A stretch of DNA of 38,261 bases, taken from positions 1-38,261 of the forward strand of contig JBQTJV010000105.1 in NCBI GenBank assembly GCA_052386775.1. Direction: 5' to 3'. Each line of letters begins with the position of its first letter. The first letter of the stretch is position 1. The position numbers and the translations under genes were made by a program. The notes beneath the pieces are model-generated. The model saw nothing but the letters and a program-made list of their open reading frames with translations. It did not search any database and had not been told where the DNA came from. Source of the DNA: DSOT01 sp052386775. GTDB taxonomy: Bacteria > Pseudomonadota > Gammaproteobacteria > Burkholderiales > SG8-41. Below, in pieces: positions 23,513-30,828 of the stretch.

Positions 23513-23605
23513 GAGCAACCTCTTGCTGGATTGTGCGCCCGCCTGGGCGCTTGAATAATCGAGGCGCGGCTCGCGCAGGGCGCGCTTGAAACGCGCGGCT
23601 CTCAG

Positions 23606-23619
23606 GCGAATCGATTCGC
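23606..23619. promoter_or_regulatory. 14-bp perfect palindrome in the divergent intergenic region
   Basis: GCGAATCGATTCGC lies about 90 bases upstream of the response regulator start, in the 386-base gap between two divergent genes. It could be an operator for a dimeric regulator. Elsewhere in 23513-23898 I see only the promoter of the plus-strand gene near 23838-23867 and no further gene. Confidence 0.35.
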
Positions 23620-23837
23620 GAACCGGGACAGAGAATGTGAGCCGGTTTTTGTGGCGAAGTTCACTTTCCGACGACGTGCGCGCACGCGGCTGCGGGGCAC
23701 CGTTGTCATGAAGCGCGTGACTTGTTGCAGCAACGTGGCCGCCGCAGCAGCACTCACCGGCCAAAACCTCGGCCGCCTTCGGCACGTTCACCCGCTGCGC
23801 GAACCTGCTCAAGCCATAACCCTTGCCGGACAATGGC

Positions 23838-23867
23838 TTGTATTTATAAGTTGAATTAAGGTATAAA
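23838..23867 (+). promoter_or_regulatory. Promoter of the membrane-protein/UdgX operon
   Basis: TTGTAT (23838-23843) and TATAAA (23862-23867), 18 bases apart, inside a short AT-rich tract that stands out from the GC-rich surroundings. A leader of about 25 bases leads to a GGAGG ribosome site (23888-23892) six bases before the ATG at 23899. Confidence 0.6.
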
Positions 23868-23898
23868 GTACCGAGCAGACTTGGTGTGGAGGTGAAAA

Positions 23899-24588
23899 AT
23901 GGGCTATTCGCTGCTGAACACCAAAACAATCGTGGCGATTCTCGGCGTGGCGGGCGCGAGCTCCGCATTCGGTTACTGGGGATACGCAGAACTGAAAGCG
24001 CACCAGTTACGCGAGGAAATCGTCAGCATGGTCCGTGATACGAGCGAGCGCATGCGCGTCGCGCTCACCACGCCACTGCCGCCCGCCGCCGTCGATAATC
24101 CCGCAATGCTGCGCAGGCTCTACGACGACGCCGAAACGGTCGACGCTTACTTCCGCAGAATGCAGCGCGAGGATCTCGCACCGCTACCCGAACTCGCGAG
24201 CGCGGCCGACGATTATCTGCTTACCAGCCGCGAAATACTGCTGCGCTGGGCTTCAAGCCAGCGCTGCCGCCTGAAGCTGTCCGCAAGCATCCGGGCCCTC
24301 GAAAATCATATGCGAGCCGACGACCGCACGGCGGCGTGGGTAACCGAGGCGATTCGGGCCAAGGAGCGCGTCGAAGAGGATTATCGCGACTATGCGCGCA
24401 CCATGAATGCACTCAATATGTTGCTTGACAGCTTTCCGGCCGCCCGCGACAAGATGATTGCGAAAGTCGATCCCGCCCTGATCACCAACCCTCATCTGGT
24501 TACTGCGGTCAGGACCGACGTAGCCGCGGCTGCGATCCGCGCGACCGAAGAGATGGAACGGATTCGGCAGTTGCGCACCTACCGCTAG
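23899..24588 (+). CDS. Unrecognised membrane-anchored protein, paralogue A
   Basis: 229 residues; I do not recognise the family. One N-terminal membrane helix (about 10-29) ends in the motif WGYAE. The rest is charged and mostly helical. The strongest block is ASAADDYLLTSREILLRWAS (about 94-113), followed by HMRADDRTAAWVTEAIRAK. The protein at 25151-25909 repeats this layout: WGYGE after the membrane helix, AAADDYLLTAREIL, HMRTDDRTGAWISQAVRLK and a C-terminus ending in TYR/AYR. By eye the two share roughly a third of residues over the last 140. The topology suggests a periplasmic or cytoplasmic helical domain tethered to the inner membrane. It leads an apparent operon with a uracil-DNA glycosylase. 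Confidence 0.8.
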   Translation: MGYSLLNTKTIVAILGVAGASSAFGYWGYAELKAHQLREEIVSMVRDTSERMRVALTTPLPPAAVDNPAMLRRLYDDAETVDAYFRRMQREDLAPLPELASAADDYLLTSREILLRWASSQRCRLKLSASIRALENHMRADDRTAAWVTEAIRAKERVEEDYRDYARTMNALNMLLDSFPAARDKMIAKVDPALITNPHLVTAVRTDVAAAAIRATEEMERIRQLRTYR

Positions 24589-24644
24589 GCGGGCCGGGTC
24601 TGAGGCCGCCCGCCTGTCCGCTCTGGCGGGATGCGACGCAGACC

Positions 24645-25154
24645 GTGTTCGGTGAAGGCGAGGCGCGAGCCGCCATCATGCTGGTCGGCGAACAACCCGG
24701 GGACCGGGAGGATCGGGCCGGAAGACCTTTCGTCGGCCCTGCCGGCCGTCTGCTCGATCGAGCGCTCGCGGAGTCCGGCATCGACCGCGAAAAAGCCTAT
24801 GTCACCAACGCGGTGAAGCACTTCAAATTCGAGCCGCGCGGCAAACGACGCATGCACAAGAAACCAGCCGAGGCCGAAATCGACGCCTGCCACCCTTGGC
24901 TGGAACGTGAACTTGAATTCGTTGCTCCCAGACTGGTTGTCGCGCTCGGCGCAACCGCCGCCCGTGCACTGCTGGGTCGCACGACGCCGATCGAAGCGAA
25001 CCGCGGTCGCGTGCTGTCGCTCACCGGCGATACGGCGTTGCTCATCACCGTCCATCCCTCATCGCTGCTGCGTGTCCCGAGCGAGTTCAAGGCACAGGCA
25101 TACCGCCGCTTTGTCGCCGACCTCGAAGTCGCCCGGCGCTTCCTGGTCTCATGA
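24645..25154 (+). CDS. UdgX-like uracil-DNA glycosylase (family 4 relative)
   Basis: 169 residues from the GTG. GEQPGDREDRAGRPFVGPAG carries motif A in the GEQPGD form of UdgX. YVTNAVKHFKFEPRGKRRMH holds the loop (KRRIH in UdgX) whose histidine, His71 here, becomes covalently bound to the abasic site in mycobacterial UdgX. TVHPSSLLR is motif B. The start is unclear: similarity extends upstream (CPLWRDATQT just before the GTG), yet no ATG/GTG/TTG lies in that stretch, only a CTG at 24600. Only one cysteine is visible there instead of the usual CxxC iron-sulfur pair. It overlaps the next gene as ATGA. Confidence 0.85.
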   Translation: MFGEGEARAAIMLVGEQPGDREDRAGRPFVGPAGRLLDRALAESGIDREKAYVTNAVKHFKFEPRGKRRMHKKPAEAEIDACHPWLERELEFVAPRLVVALGATAARALLGRTTPIEANRGRVLSLTGDTALLITVHPSSLLRVPSEFKAQAYRRFVADLEVARRFLVS

Positions 25155-25909
25155 GCGGCGACGAGAGGGAAATCGGCGAAAGCGTCGTCACGCGGCCGCA
25201 GCGGTGGCTGCTTTTCCTGCGGCGGTCTCCAGGGCGGCAAGCGGGCGCGAGAGCCGCGCTGTGGGCGGTGCTGATACTGGTCGCCGCCCTGCTGATCCAC
25301 TGGGGCTACGGCGAGCACCGGAAACGCGCGTTGCCGAAGATCGTGGTCACGCTGGCGCAGGATGCCAGCGCGCGACTTCAGGATGCGTTGCGAAGCGAAA
25401 TCGACGAGTCCGAGGGGGAGGCCGCGACTGGTGAGCGGCTGGAGCGGCACGCCATCGCAGTCGACCGGTCCTTGACCAAACTGCGCGACATGGAAACCGA
25501 ACCTATCGCAGAGCTTGCCGCTGCCGCGGACGACTACTTGCTCACCGCCCGCGAAATCCTGCGGCGGCGGGCGGCGGACTATCGCTACCGGGCAGTGGTG
25601 GCGGAGGGGATGCGTTCATTGCGCACACACATGCGGACGGACGACCGGACCGGGGCGTGGATCAGCCAGGCCGTGCGGTTAAAGACGAAACTCGAAACGG
25701 ACTTGCGCCGTTACCGGCTGACCGCTGCGGCTCTCGGCAATCTTCTGGAACAGTACACCGATTCGCGCTCGAAAATCGCTCCGTATGTGGAACCGTCCCG
25801 GCTGACGAGTGATACGGTCGTCGGGGCAGCGAGAACGCGGCTGCAGGGCCTCCTCACAAAACTGAGCGATCAGGTGCAGCAGGCAAGCCAGCTCGACGCT
25901 TACCGCTGA
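25151..25909 (+). CDS. Unrecognised membrane-anchored protein, paralogue B
   Basis: 252 residues; same unrecognised family as the protein at 23899-24588. It has a longer, basic N-terminus (1-30), a membrane helix at about 34-54 ending in HWGYGEHRKR, then a helical domain with AAADDYLLTAREILRRRA (about 117-134) and HMRTDDRTGAWISQAVRLK. A region about 60-100 rich in Glu and Asp (RSEIDESEGEAATGERLE) has no clear counterpart in paralogue A. The ATG overlaps the UdgX-like stop as ATGA, so the two are translationally coupled. It converges on the small lipoprotein gene with a nine-base gap. Confidence 0.8.
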   Translation: MSGDEREIGESVVTRPQRWLLFLRRSPGRQAGARAALWAVLILVAALLIHWGYGEHRKRALPKIVVTLAQDASARLQDALRSEIDESEGEAATGERLERHAIAVDRSLTKLRDMETEPIAELAAAADDYLLTAREILRRRAADYRYRAVVAEGMRSLRTHMRTDDRTGAWISQAVRLKTKLETDLRRYRLTAAALGNLLEQYTDSRSKIAPYVEPSRLTSDTVVGAARTRLQGLLTKLSDQVQQASQLDAYR

Positions 25910-25918
25910 AGCACGCCA

Positions 25919-26101
25919 TCAATGACGATGCCGGTGGTGGCGGCCGCCATAGTAATGGTAGCCAAAGTGAAAGGTGGCAGGCGGGCCGTAATAATAGGGC
26001 CCGGGTGCGTAGTATCCGTAACCCGGTGAGGGATCGTACGGCACCGCCACGCATCCGGCGAGACCCATCGCCATTAACACCGCGGCGATCACGCTCTTCA
26101 T
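25919..26101 (-). CDS. Tiny Tyr/Gly/His-rich lipoprotein
   Basis: 60 residues. The signal peptide MKSVIAAVLMAMGLAGC ends in a clean LAGC lipobox. The mature part is only about 44 residues, dominated by Tyr, Gly, Pro and His (PGYGYYAPGPYYYGPP, then YHYYGG and a RHHRHRH tail). The start at 26101 has AAAGGAG six bases upstream; an ATG two codons earlier abuts that site too closely. His-rich tails can bind metals, but no function is established. It is preceded by a striking triple direct repeat, so it is probably under an OmpR-type regulator. Confidence 0.8.
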   Translation of the reverse strand: MKSVIAAVLMAMGLAGCVAVPYDPSPGYGYYAPGPYYYGPPATFHFGYHYYGGRHHRHRH

Positions 26102-26141
26102 AGACATCTCCTTTAGTCGTCAAATCCAGCGCGTCGGTCCA

Positions 26142-26147
26142 ACGATA
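26142..26147 (-). promoter_or_regulatory. Candidate -10 of the tiny lipoprotein gene
   Basis: TATCGT on the minus strand, 20 bases downstream of the last TTACAA-type repeat and about 40 bases before the ATG. No good -35 is present, as expected for an activator-dependent promoter. Confidence 0.4.
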
Positions 26148-26167
26148 CCGGACGATTGCAGTCCGAG

Positions 26168-26193
26168 GTGTAAGTTGTTGTAACGATTTGTAA
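26168..26193 (-). promoter_or_regulatory. Triple direct repeat TTACAA, 10-bp period
   Basis: Minus-strand TTACAA (26193-26188), TTACAA (26183-26178) and TTACAC (26173-26168), each separated by four bases. The array lies upstream of the lipoprotein promoter. Tandem half-sites with helical spacing are typical of OmpR/PhoB-family response regulators (the RstA box, for instance, has a TACA...GTTACA form). No OmpR-family gene is in the window. Confidence 0.65.
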
Positions 26194-26234
26194 GCGCGCG
26201 CGTGTCGTGTTTCAGCGACATCCGCGGCGCGTCG

Positions 26235-27194
26235 CTACTCGACTTTCGCGCCGGAGGCTTTCACGACCTTATTCCAGCGCGCATACTCGTCGCGGATCTG
26301 CCGCGCGAATTCTTCCGGAGTGCTCGGTGCCGGCGTCTGCCCGAGATTCCGGATGCTGGCAGCGGCGTCAGGTGCATTGAGCGCGCGCACTACGGCGGCG
26401 TTGAGTTTGGCGATGATCGAAGACGGCGTACCGGCCGGCACGGAAACGCCATACCATTCGATCACGTTCCCGAGATCCGCATAGCCCGCCTCCACCGCAG
26501 TGGGGACTTCGGGTAATGCGTCGTTTCGCGTGCTGCCGGTCACGCCGAGCGCGCGCAGCCTGCCCGCTTTGACGTGCGGCACGGTGGAGGTCGGGTTGGC
26601 AAACATCACGTTGACATGGCCGGCCAGCAGATCCACCACCGCCGGCCCTGCGCCCTTGTAGGGCACGTGCAGCATGTCGGTGGCAGTCGTGAGCTTGAAC
26701 AGTTCGCCGACGAGTTGCGGCACCGCGGACGTGGACGCAAAAGTCACCTTGCCGGGCTGTTTTTTCGCGAGCGCCGCGAGTTCCCGCATCGACTTCGCAG
26801 GCACGGAAGGATGGGCGACGAGGATAAACGCCATCTGCGTCCCGCGCGAGACCGCGGCAAAGTCCCGCAGCGTGTCGTATCCGGTCTGGCGATACATGTG
26901 CGGGTTCACCACCAATGCCCCCTGGTGCGCGAACAACATCGTATAGCCGTCTGGCTGTGCTTTTGCACCGAGCGCCGTGCCGATGCCGCCCTGCGCGCCG
27001 CCGCGGTTGTCGACGATGATGGGCTGTCCCAGATATTCCGTCAGCTTCGGTCCCAGGATGCGCGCGAGCGCGTCCGTGCCGCCACCGGGAGGAAAGGGCA
27101 CGATGAAGCGGATGGGGCGTTCGGGATAGGCTTGTGCCGTCCACCCGAGCGGCATGCAGCCGCACAACCCGATCAATGCGCACAGACGTTTCAT
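26235..27194 (-). CDS. Bug/TctC-family periplasmic solute-binding protein
   Basis: 319 residues. A signal peptide (1-22, ending TAQA) precedes the family start YPERPIRFIVPFPPGGGTD. VDNRGGAQGGIGT, PDGYTMLFAHQG and HVPYKGAGPAVVDLLAGHVNVMF are characteristic segments of tripartite tricarboxylate transporter receptors. These bind carboxylates or amides in the periplasm; the ligand here cannot be read from sequence. No TctA/TctB membrane genes are nearby, so it is an orphan receptor, as is common in Burkholderiales where the family is greatly expanded. Divergent from the SDR gene. Confidence 0.93.
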   Translation of the reverse strand: MKRLCALIGLCGCMPLGWTAQAYPERPIRFIVPFPPGGGTDALARILGPKLTEYLGQPIIVDNRGGAQGGIGTALGAKAQPDGYTMLFAHQGALVVNPHMYRQTGYDTLRDFAAVSRGTQMAFILVAHPSVPAKSMRELAALAKKQPGKVTFASTSAVPQLVGELFKLTTATDMLHVPYKGAGPAVVDLLAGHVNVMFANPTSTVPHVKAGRLRALGVTGSTRNDALPEVPTAVEAGYADLGNVIEWYGVSVPAGTPSSIIAKLNAAVVRALNAPDAAASIRNLGQTPAPSTPEEFARQIRDEYARWNKVVKASGAKVE

Positions 27195-27362
27195 GATTTA
27201 CCCCCTGAATCAGCAAACACCGACATTCGCGGCTTCCCCCATTCTCAACCGGGGCCGGGGGGCACAGCAAGCTGGGGCGATCAGTGTGCTTTGGGACCGT
27301 TGCCCAGGAGGCCCCAGCGAGTGCGGTAGCATACGGTCGAGGATACGAGAGGGAGGTTTCAG

Positions 27363-28118
27363 GTGAACGTGAACAGAGTTGCAATCGTGACCGGTGCCGG
27401 CAGCGGTATCGGACGGGCAGCCGTACTCGCACTGCTCAAGGACGGCTTTAAAGTTGCACTCGCCGGCCGGCGTAAGGATGCGCTCGAGGAAACGGCCAGT
27501 GGCGCGGGAGCAGCCCGCGAGCGAGCGCGGGTCGTGCCCACCGATGTCAGCGACCCCGCATCGGTGAAGGCGTTGTTTGCGCTCACGCGCGAGGCGTTCG
27601 GTCGGGTGGATGTCCTGTTCAATAACGCCGGCGCCAATGCACCGGGTGTGGCGTTCGACGAGTTGCCGTACGAGCGCTGGAAGACCGTGGTGGACGTCAA
27701 TCTGACCGGCTCGTTTCTGTGCGCACAGGAAGCGTTCCGGGCGATGAAGGAGCAAACGCCACGCGGCGGCCGGATCATCAACAACGGCAGCATCTCGGCG
27801 CATGCGCCGCGTCCGGATTCCGCTCCCTACACCGCGAGCAAGCATGCGATCACCGGGCTCACCAAGACCATTTCGCTCGATGGCCGCAAGTACGACATCG
27901 CGTGCAGCCAGATCGACATCGGCAACGCCATGACCGAGCTCGCCGCGCGAATGTCAAAGGGCGTGAAGCAGGCCGACGGCTCGGTCAGGGTGGAGCCGAT
28001 GATCGACGTCGCATACGTGGGCGAGGCGGTTCGCTATCTCGCGAGCTTGCCGCTGGAGGTCAACGTGCAGTTCATGACCATCATGGCGACCAAGATGCCG
28101 TTCGTGGGGCGTGGGTGA
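27363..28118 (+). CDS. Short-chain dehydrogenase/reductase
   Basis: 251 residues, classical SDR. The cofactor loop TGAGSGIG is at about 10-17 and NNAG follows in the middle. The catalytic Ser-Tyr-Lys set is seen as NNGSISAHAPRPDSAPYTASKH. AGRR after strand 2 suggests NADP(H) is possible. The start is GTG at 27363 behind GGGAGG. Unusual for the family, the substrate-loop region reads DIGNAMTELAARMSKGVKQA. Its neighbour across a divergent promoter region is the orphan solute-binding protein, so it may act on an imported compound, but that is a guess. Confidence 0.9.
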   Translation: MNVNRVAIVTGAGSGIGRAAVLALLKDGFKVALAGRRKDALEETASGAGAARERARVVPTDVSDPASVKALFALTREAFGRVDVLFNNAGANAPGVAFDELPYERWKTVVDVNLTGSFLCAQEAFRAMKEQTPRGGRIINNGSISAHAPRPDSAPYTASKHAITGLTKTISLDGRKYDIACSQIDIGNAMTELAARMSKGVKQADGSVRVEPMIDVAYVGEAVRYLASLPLEVNVQFMTIMATKMPFVGRG

Positions 28119-28325
28119 GGCCGGCCGTCGTTGCATGACGACGCACAGCGCCCTAGTTATTTTCATGCCTCCTCCTGGCGATTGCTATTGCAGCGGCGTG
28201 CGCGGCTGAGAAATATTAAGTTCCGCCACCGGCATCAGAACTCGCTCGCGGCGTCCCGGTCAGTCTATCGTGTGGTCCGTGTGTTGCCGGGCCTTTCTTT
28301 TTTGGACTCGACAATGGAGGCACGT

Positions 28326-28553
28326 ATGAGAAGCCTGGAAGTCTCTGCATTGACCGTGCTGTTGGCCGCGACGCTCGCCGGCTGTTCGAACATGACGCCG
28401 CGTGAACGCGATGCGGCAGTCGGCGCGGCAATTGGTGGCGTGGGCGGCGCTGCGGTATCGGGTGGAAGCGCGCTCGGCACGCTGGGCGGTGCGGCGGCCG
28501 GCGGGTTCATCGGCCATCAATACGGTGACGACATCCGTCGCCGCGTAGACTAG
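28326..28553 (+). CDS. Glycine-zipper outer-membrane lipoprotein, OsmB-like
   Basis: 75 residues. The signal peptide ends in TLAGC, a lipobox. The mature part is a glycine zipper: AAVGAAIGGVGGAAVSGGSA, then LGGAAAGGFIGHQYGDD. Such proteins insert as small helical hairpins in the outer membrane and are often osmotically or stationary-phase induced. The start at 28326 has GGAGG five bases upstream; an earlier ATG at 28314 overlaps that site. It converges on the GGDEF-EAL gene across the G9/C9 hairpin. The 200-base region between the SDR gene and this one contains no other gene I can support. Confidence 0.85.
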   Translation: MRSLEVSALTVLLAATLAGCSNMTPRERDAAVGAAIGGVGGAAVSGGSALGTLGGAAAGGFIGHQYGDDIRRRVD

Positions 28554-28573
28554 CCCCGTAAATTCGGCTGGCA

Positions 28574-28597
28574 GGGGGGGGGCTGGTTCCCCCCCCC
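28574..28597. repeat. G9-CTGGTT-C9 inverted repeat between convergent genes
   Basis: Nine consecutive G (28574-28582), a six-base loop, and nine consecutive C (28589-28597). It is a pure G:C stem with no T-tract on either side. It sits 21 bases after the lipoprotein stop and 5 bases before the stop of the opposing GGDEF-EAL gene. It may be a bidirectional transcription stop, and it is also prone to slippage and to sequencing error. Confidence 0.85.
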
Positions 28598-28602
28598 GCG
28601 AC

Positions 28603-30726
28603 CTAGTCGGGTAGCTGCGGCGCGGCGCTCAACAAACTCTTCAGTTTCTCCGGGTCCAGGGGCCGCGCGTAGATGTACCCCTGGATTTCGTCGCAACCGT
28701 TCTCGCGCAGAAAGCGCAGCTGGCCTTCGGTTTCCACGCCTTCTGCAATCACCAGCAGCCCCAATGCGTGTCCGAGCTGGATGACGGCTCGCGCGATAGC
28801 CGCCGCATCGGTGGACGTATCGACTTCGCGGGTGAATGACTGGTCGATCTTGATCCGGTCTATCGGGAAACGTCGCAGGTAGCTCAAGCTCGAATAGCCG
28901 GTACCGAAATCGTCGATCGACAGCTGTATTCCGAGCGCCTTCAATTCCTTCAGCTTGCCGATCACCGCTTCCACGTCCTGCATCACCAGGCTCTCGGTGA
29001 TTTCCAGCTCGAGGCACCCGGCCTCGAGCCCTGTGCTCTCGAGAATCTCGCCTACGCGGGCGATGAGCCGCCGGTCGCGGAACTGGCGTGCCGACAGATT
29101 GACCGCGACGTGACCGATGGCGATCCCCGCCTCCAGCAGCCGCTTCGCCTCGCTGCACGCTTCGTGCAGCACCCAGTCGCCGATACTGACGATCAGATCG
29201 GTTTCTTCGGCGAGAGGAATGAACCGTGCGGGCGATACTATCCCGAGTTCCGGATGCCGCCAGCGAACCAGCGCTTCCATGCCGATCGGTGTGCTGTCGG
29301 CAAGCCGCAGCTGCGGTTGATACTGCAGAAAAAGCTCGCCGCGTCCGGCCGCACGCCGCAGGTTGGCTTCGAGGTGCAGGCGCTCCTCGGTTTTGCTGTC
29401 GATGTCCGCCGAGTAAAAATAAAAACAGTTGCGCCCCTGCGCCCGCGCCCGATGCATCGCCGTGTCCGCGCGCCGCAGCAATGTCTCGGGGTCGTCGCCA
29501 TCGGAGGGATACAGCGCGCAGCCGACGCTGCAGGTGACGAATGCTTCCTGCGACTGCAGCACCACCGGCATGCGTACGACATTCAGCAGCCGCGTCATCA
29601 CCTGCGACGTGGCACCGAGGTTCTCCTGGTCGATGAGCACCATGGCAAAGGAATCGGCGCCGATGCGCGAAATCGTATCGTGCTCGCGCAGCGCGCTGCG
29701 CAGCCGTTCCGCAATTTCCTTCAACAGCTCGTCGCCGGCGTTGTGCCCGAGGCTTTCGTTGACGTACTTGAAGTTGTCGATGTTGAGCACCAGCACCGCC
29801 ACCATGCGCTGATAGCGCTGTCCGTAGGCTATGCCGTGACGCACGTGATCGAGCAACAATGTCCGGTTGGCAAGGCCGGTCAGCGTATCGTGCGTCGCCC
29901 GGTAGACCAGCTCATCGAGGTAGTGCCGAGTATCCGTGATGTCGGTGATGAACCCCTCTACGCTGGTCGCGACGCCCCGTACCGGCGCGGTGCCGCTGCC
30001 GCGCTCCCACACCCAGTGCAGGCTGCCGTCGGCGTGCTGTATGCGATATTCGAGCGAGAAAGTGTTCCCTGACCGCAACTGCTCGCGCCGCTCTTCCCAT
30101 ACGCGCTCCAGATCCTCCAGCACGATGAGGGAATTCCACGTGCGCGCGCGGTTGTCGATGAAGTCGTCGGGCGGGAACCCGGTGAGCGCGCGGCAGCCTT
30201 CGCTGACGAAGTCAAACTTCCAGTCGACGTCGTTGCCGCAGCGATAGATCATGCCCGGCATATTGTGGATGAGCGTGGAAATGGAGCGCTCGCGGACCCG
30301 CAACGCCTCCAATTCCGCCACCTCGTCGGTCACGTCGTGCGCGAATCCGACGGTGCCTTCGACGTTGCCCGCCTCGTCGATCAGCGCGATCTTGTGCACT
30401 TCGTACCGCAAAAGCTTGCCCTGGTCGTCGTGCAGGCACTGCTCAACGCGCATGGCCCCGCGGCGCTCCATGATCTCGCGCTCCTGCGCAAGCGCCGTTT
30501 CCGCCTGCTCGGGCGAGTACAGATCAAAATCGGTGCGGCCAATGACCTCGCCTGCACCTTTCAAAAACGCCTGGTAAGCCTTCTTGTAGGCGGGATTGAC
30601 GGCGACATACCGTCCGGCCGTGTCCTTGACCCATGCCGGGTCGGGCAGAACGGTGAGGAAGTTGCGCGCCAGCGTGTGCGCTGTCTTTACGAGGTTTCCG
30701 ACGTGCTGCTGCGGCAATGCGCCCAT
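28603..30726 (-). CDS. PAS-PAS-GGDEF-EAL protein, probable c-di-GMP phosphodiesterase
   Basis: 707 residues, soluble. Two PAS domains (about 20-135 and 145-268, the second ending VEGFITDITDTRHY) precede a GGDEF domain (about 275-435) and an EAL domain (about 445-700). The cyclase signature is degenerate, GADSF at 356-360, so this domain is probably inactive or regulatory. The EAL domain looks active: MEALVRW (EAL 484-486), NLSARQF, ELEITES, IDDFGTG (604-610), KIDQ (626-629) and AEGVET (661-666) keep the metal and catalytic residues. It should hydrolyse c-di-GMP in response to an internal PAS signal. It lies downstream of ettA on the same strand, 102 bases apart. Confidence 0.92.
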   Translation of the reverse strand: MGALPQQHVGNLVKTAHTLARNFLTVLPDPAWVKDTAGRYVAVNPAYKKAYQAFLKGAGEVIGRTDFDLYSPEQAETALAQEREIMERRGAMRVEQCLHDDQGKLLRYEVHKIALIDEAGNVEGTVGFAHDVTDEVAELEALRVRERSISTLIHNMPGMIYRCGNDVDWKFDFVSEGCRALTGFPPDDFIDNRARTWNSLIVLEDLERVWEERREQLRSGNTFSLEYRIQHADGSLHWVWERGSGTAPVRGVATSVEGFITDITDTRHYLDELVYRATHDTLTGLANRTLLLDHVRHGIAYGQRYQRMVAVLVLNIDNFKYVNESLGHNAGDELLKEIAERLRSALREHDTISRIGADSFAMVLIDQENLGATSQVMTRLLNVVRMPVVLQSQEAFVTCSVGCALYPSDGDDPETLLRRADTAMHRARAQGRNCFYFYSADIDSKTEERLHLEANLRRAAGRGELFLQYQPQLRLADSTPIGMEALVRWRHPELGIVSPARFIPLAEETDLIVSIGDWVLHEACSEAKRLLEAGIAIGHVAVNLSARQFRDRRLIARVGEILESTGLEAGCLELEITESLVMQDVEAVIGKLKELKALGIQLSIDDFGTGYSSLSYLRRFPIDRIKIDQSFTREVDTSTDAAAIARAVIQLGHALGLLVIAEGVETEGQLRFLRENGCDEIQGYIYARPLDPEKLKSLLSAAPQLPD

Positions 30727-30828
30727 TCACTCCCCTGTCGCGGCGTGCCCGGCGCTATTATGCACAGGTAATGCATCGGACGGTAGTGCGCCGCATGCGA
30801 ATTGTCCGCGGCCGCGGCTGTGTTCGGG

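Noticed and set aside
28176..28193. Sigma54-like TGGCGATTGCTATTGC upstream of the glycine-zipper lipoprotein.
   Set aside because: The GG to GC spacing is eleven bases, not ten, which abolishes sigma54 recognition in known promoters.
30804..30820. GC-palindrome CCGCGGCCGCGG region downstream of ettA as a terminator.
   Set aside because: Short, no T-tract, and such GC palindromes are common in this composition.
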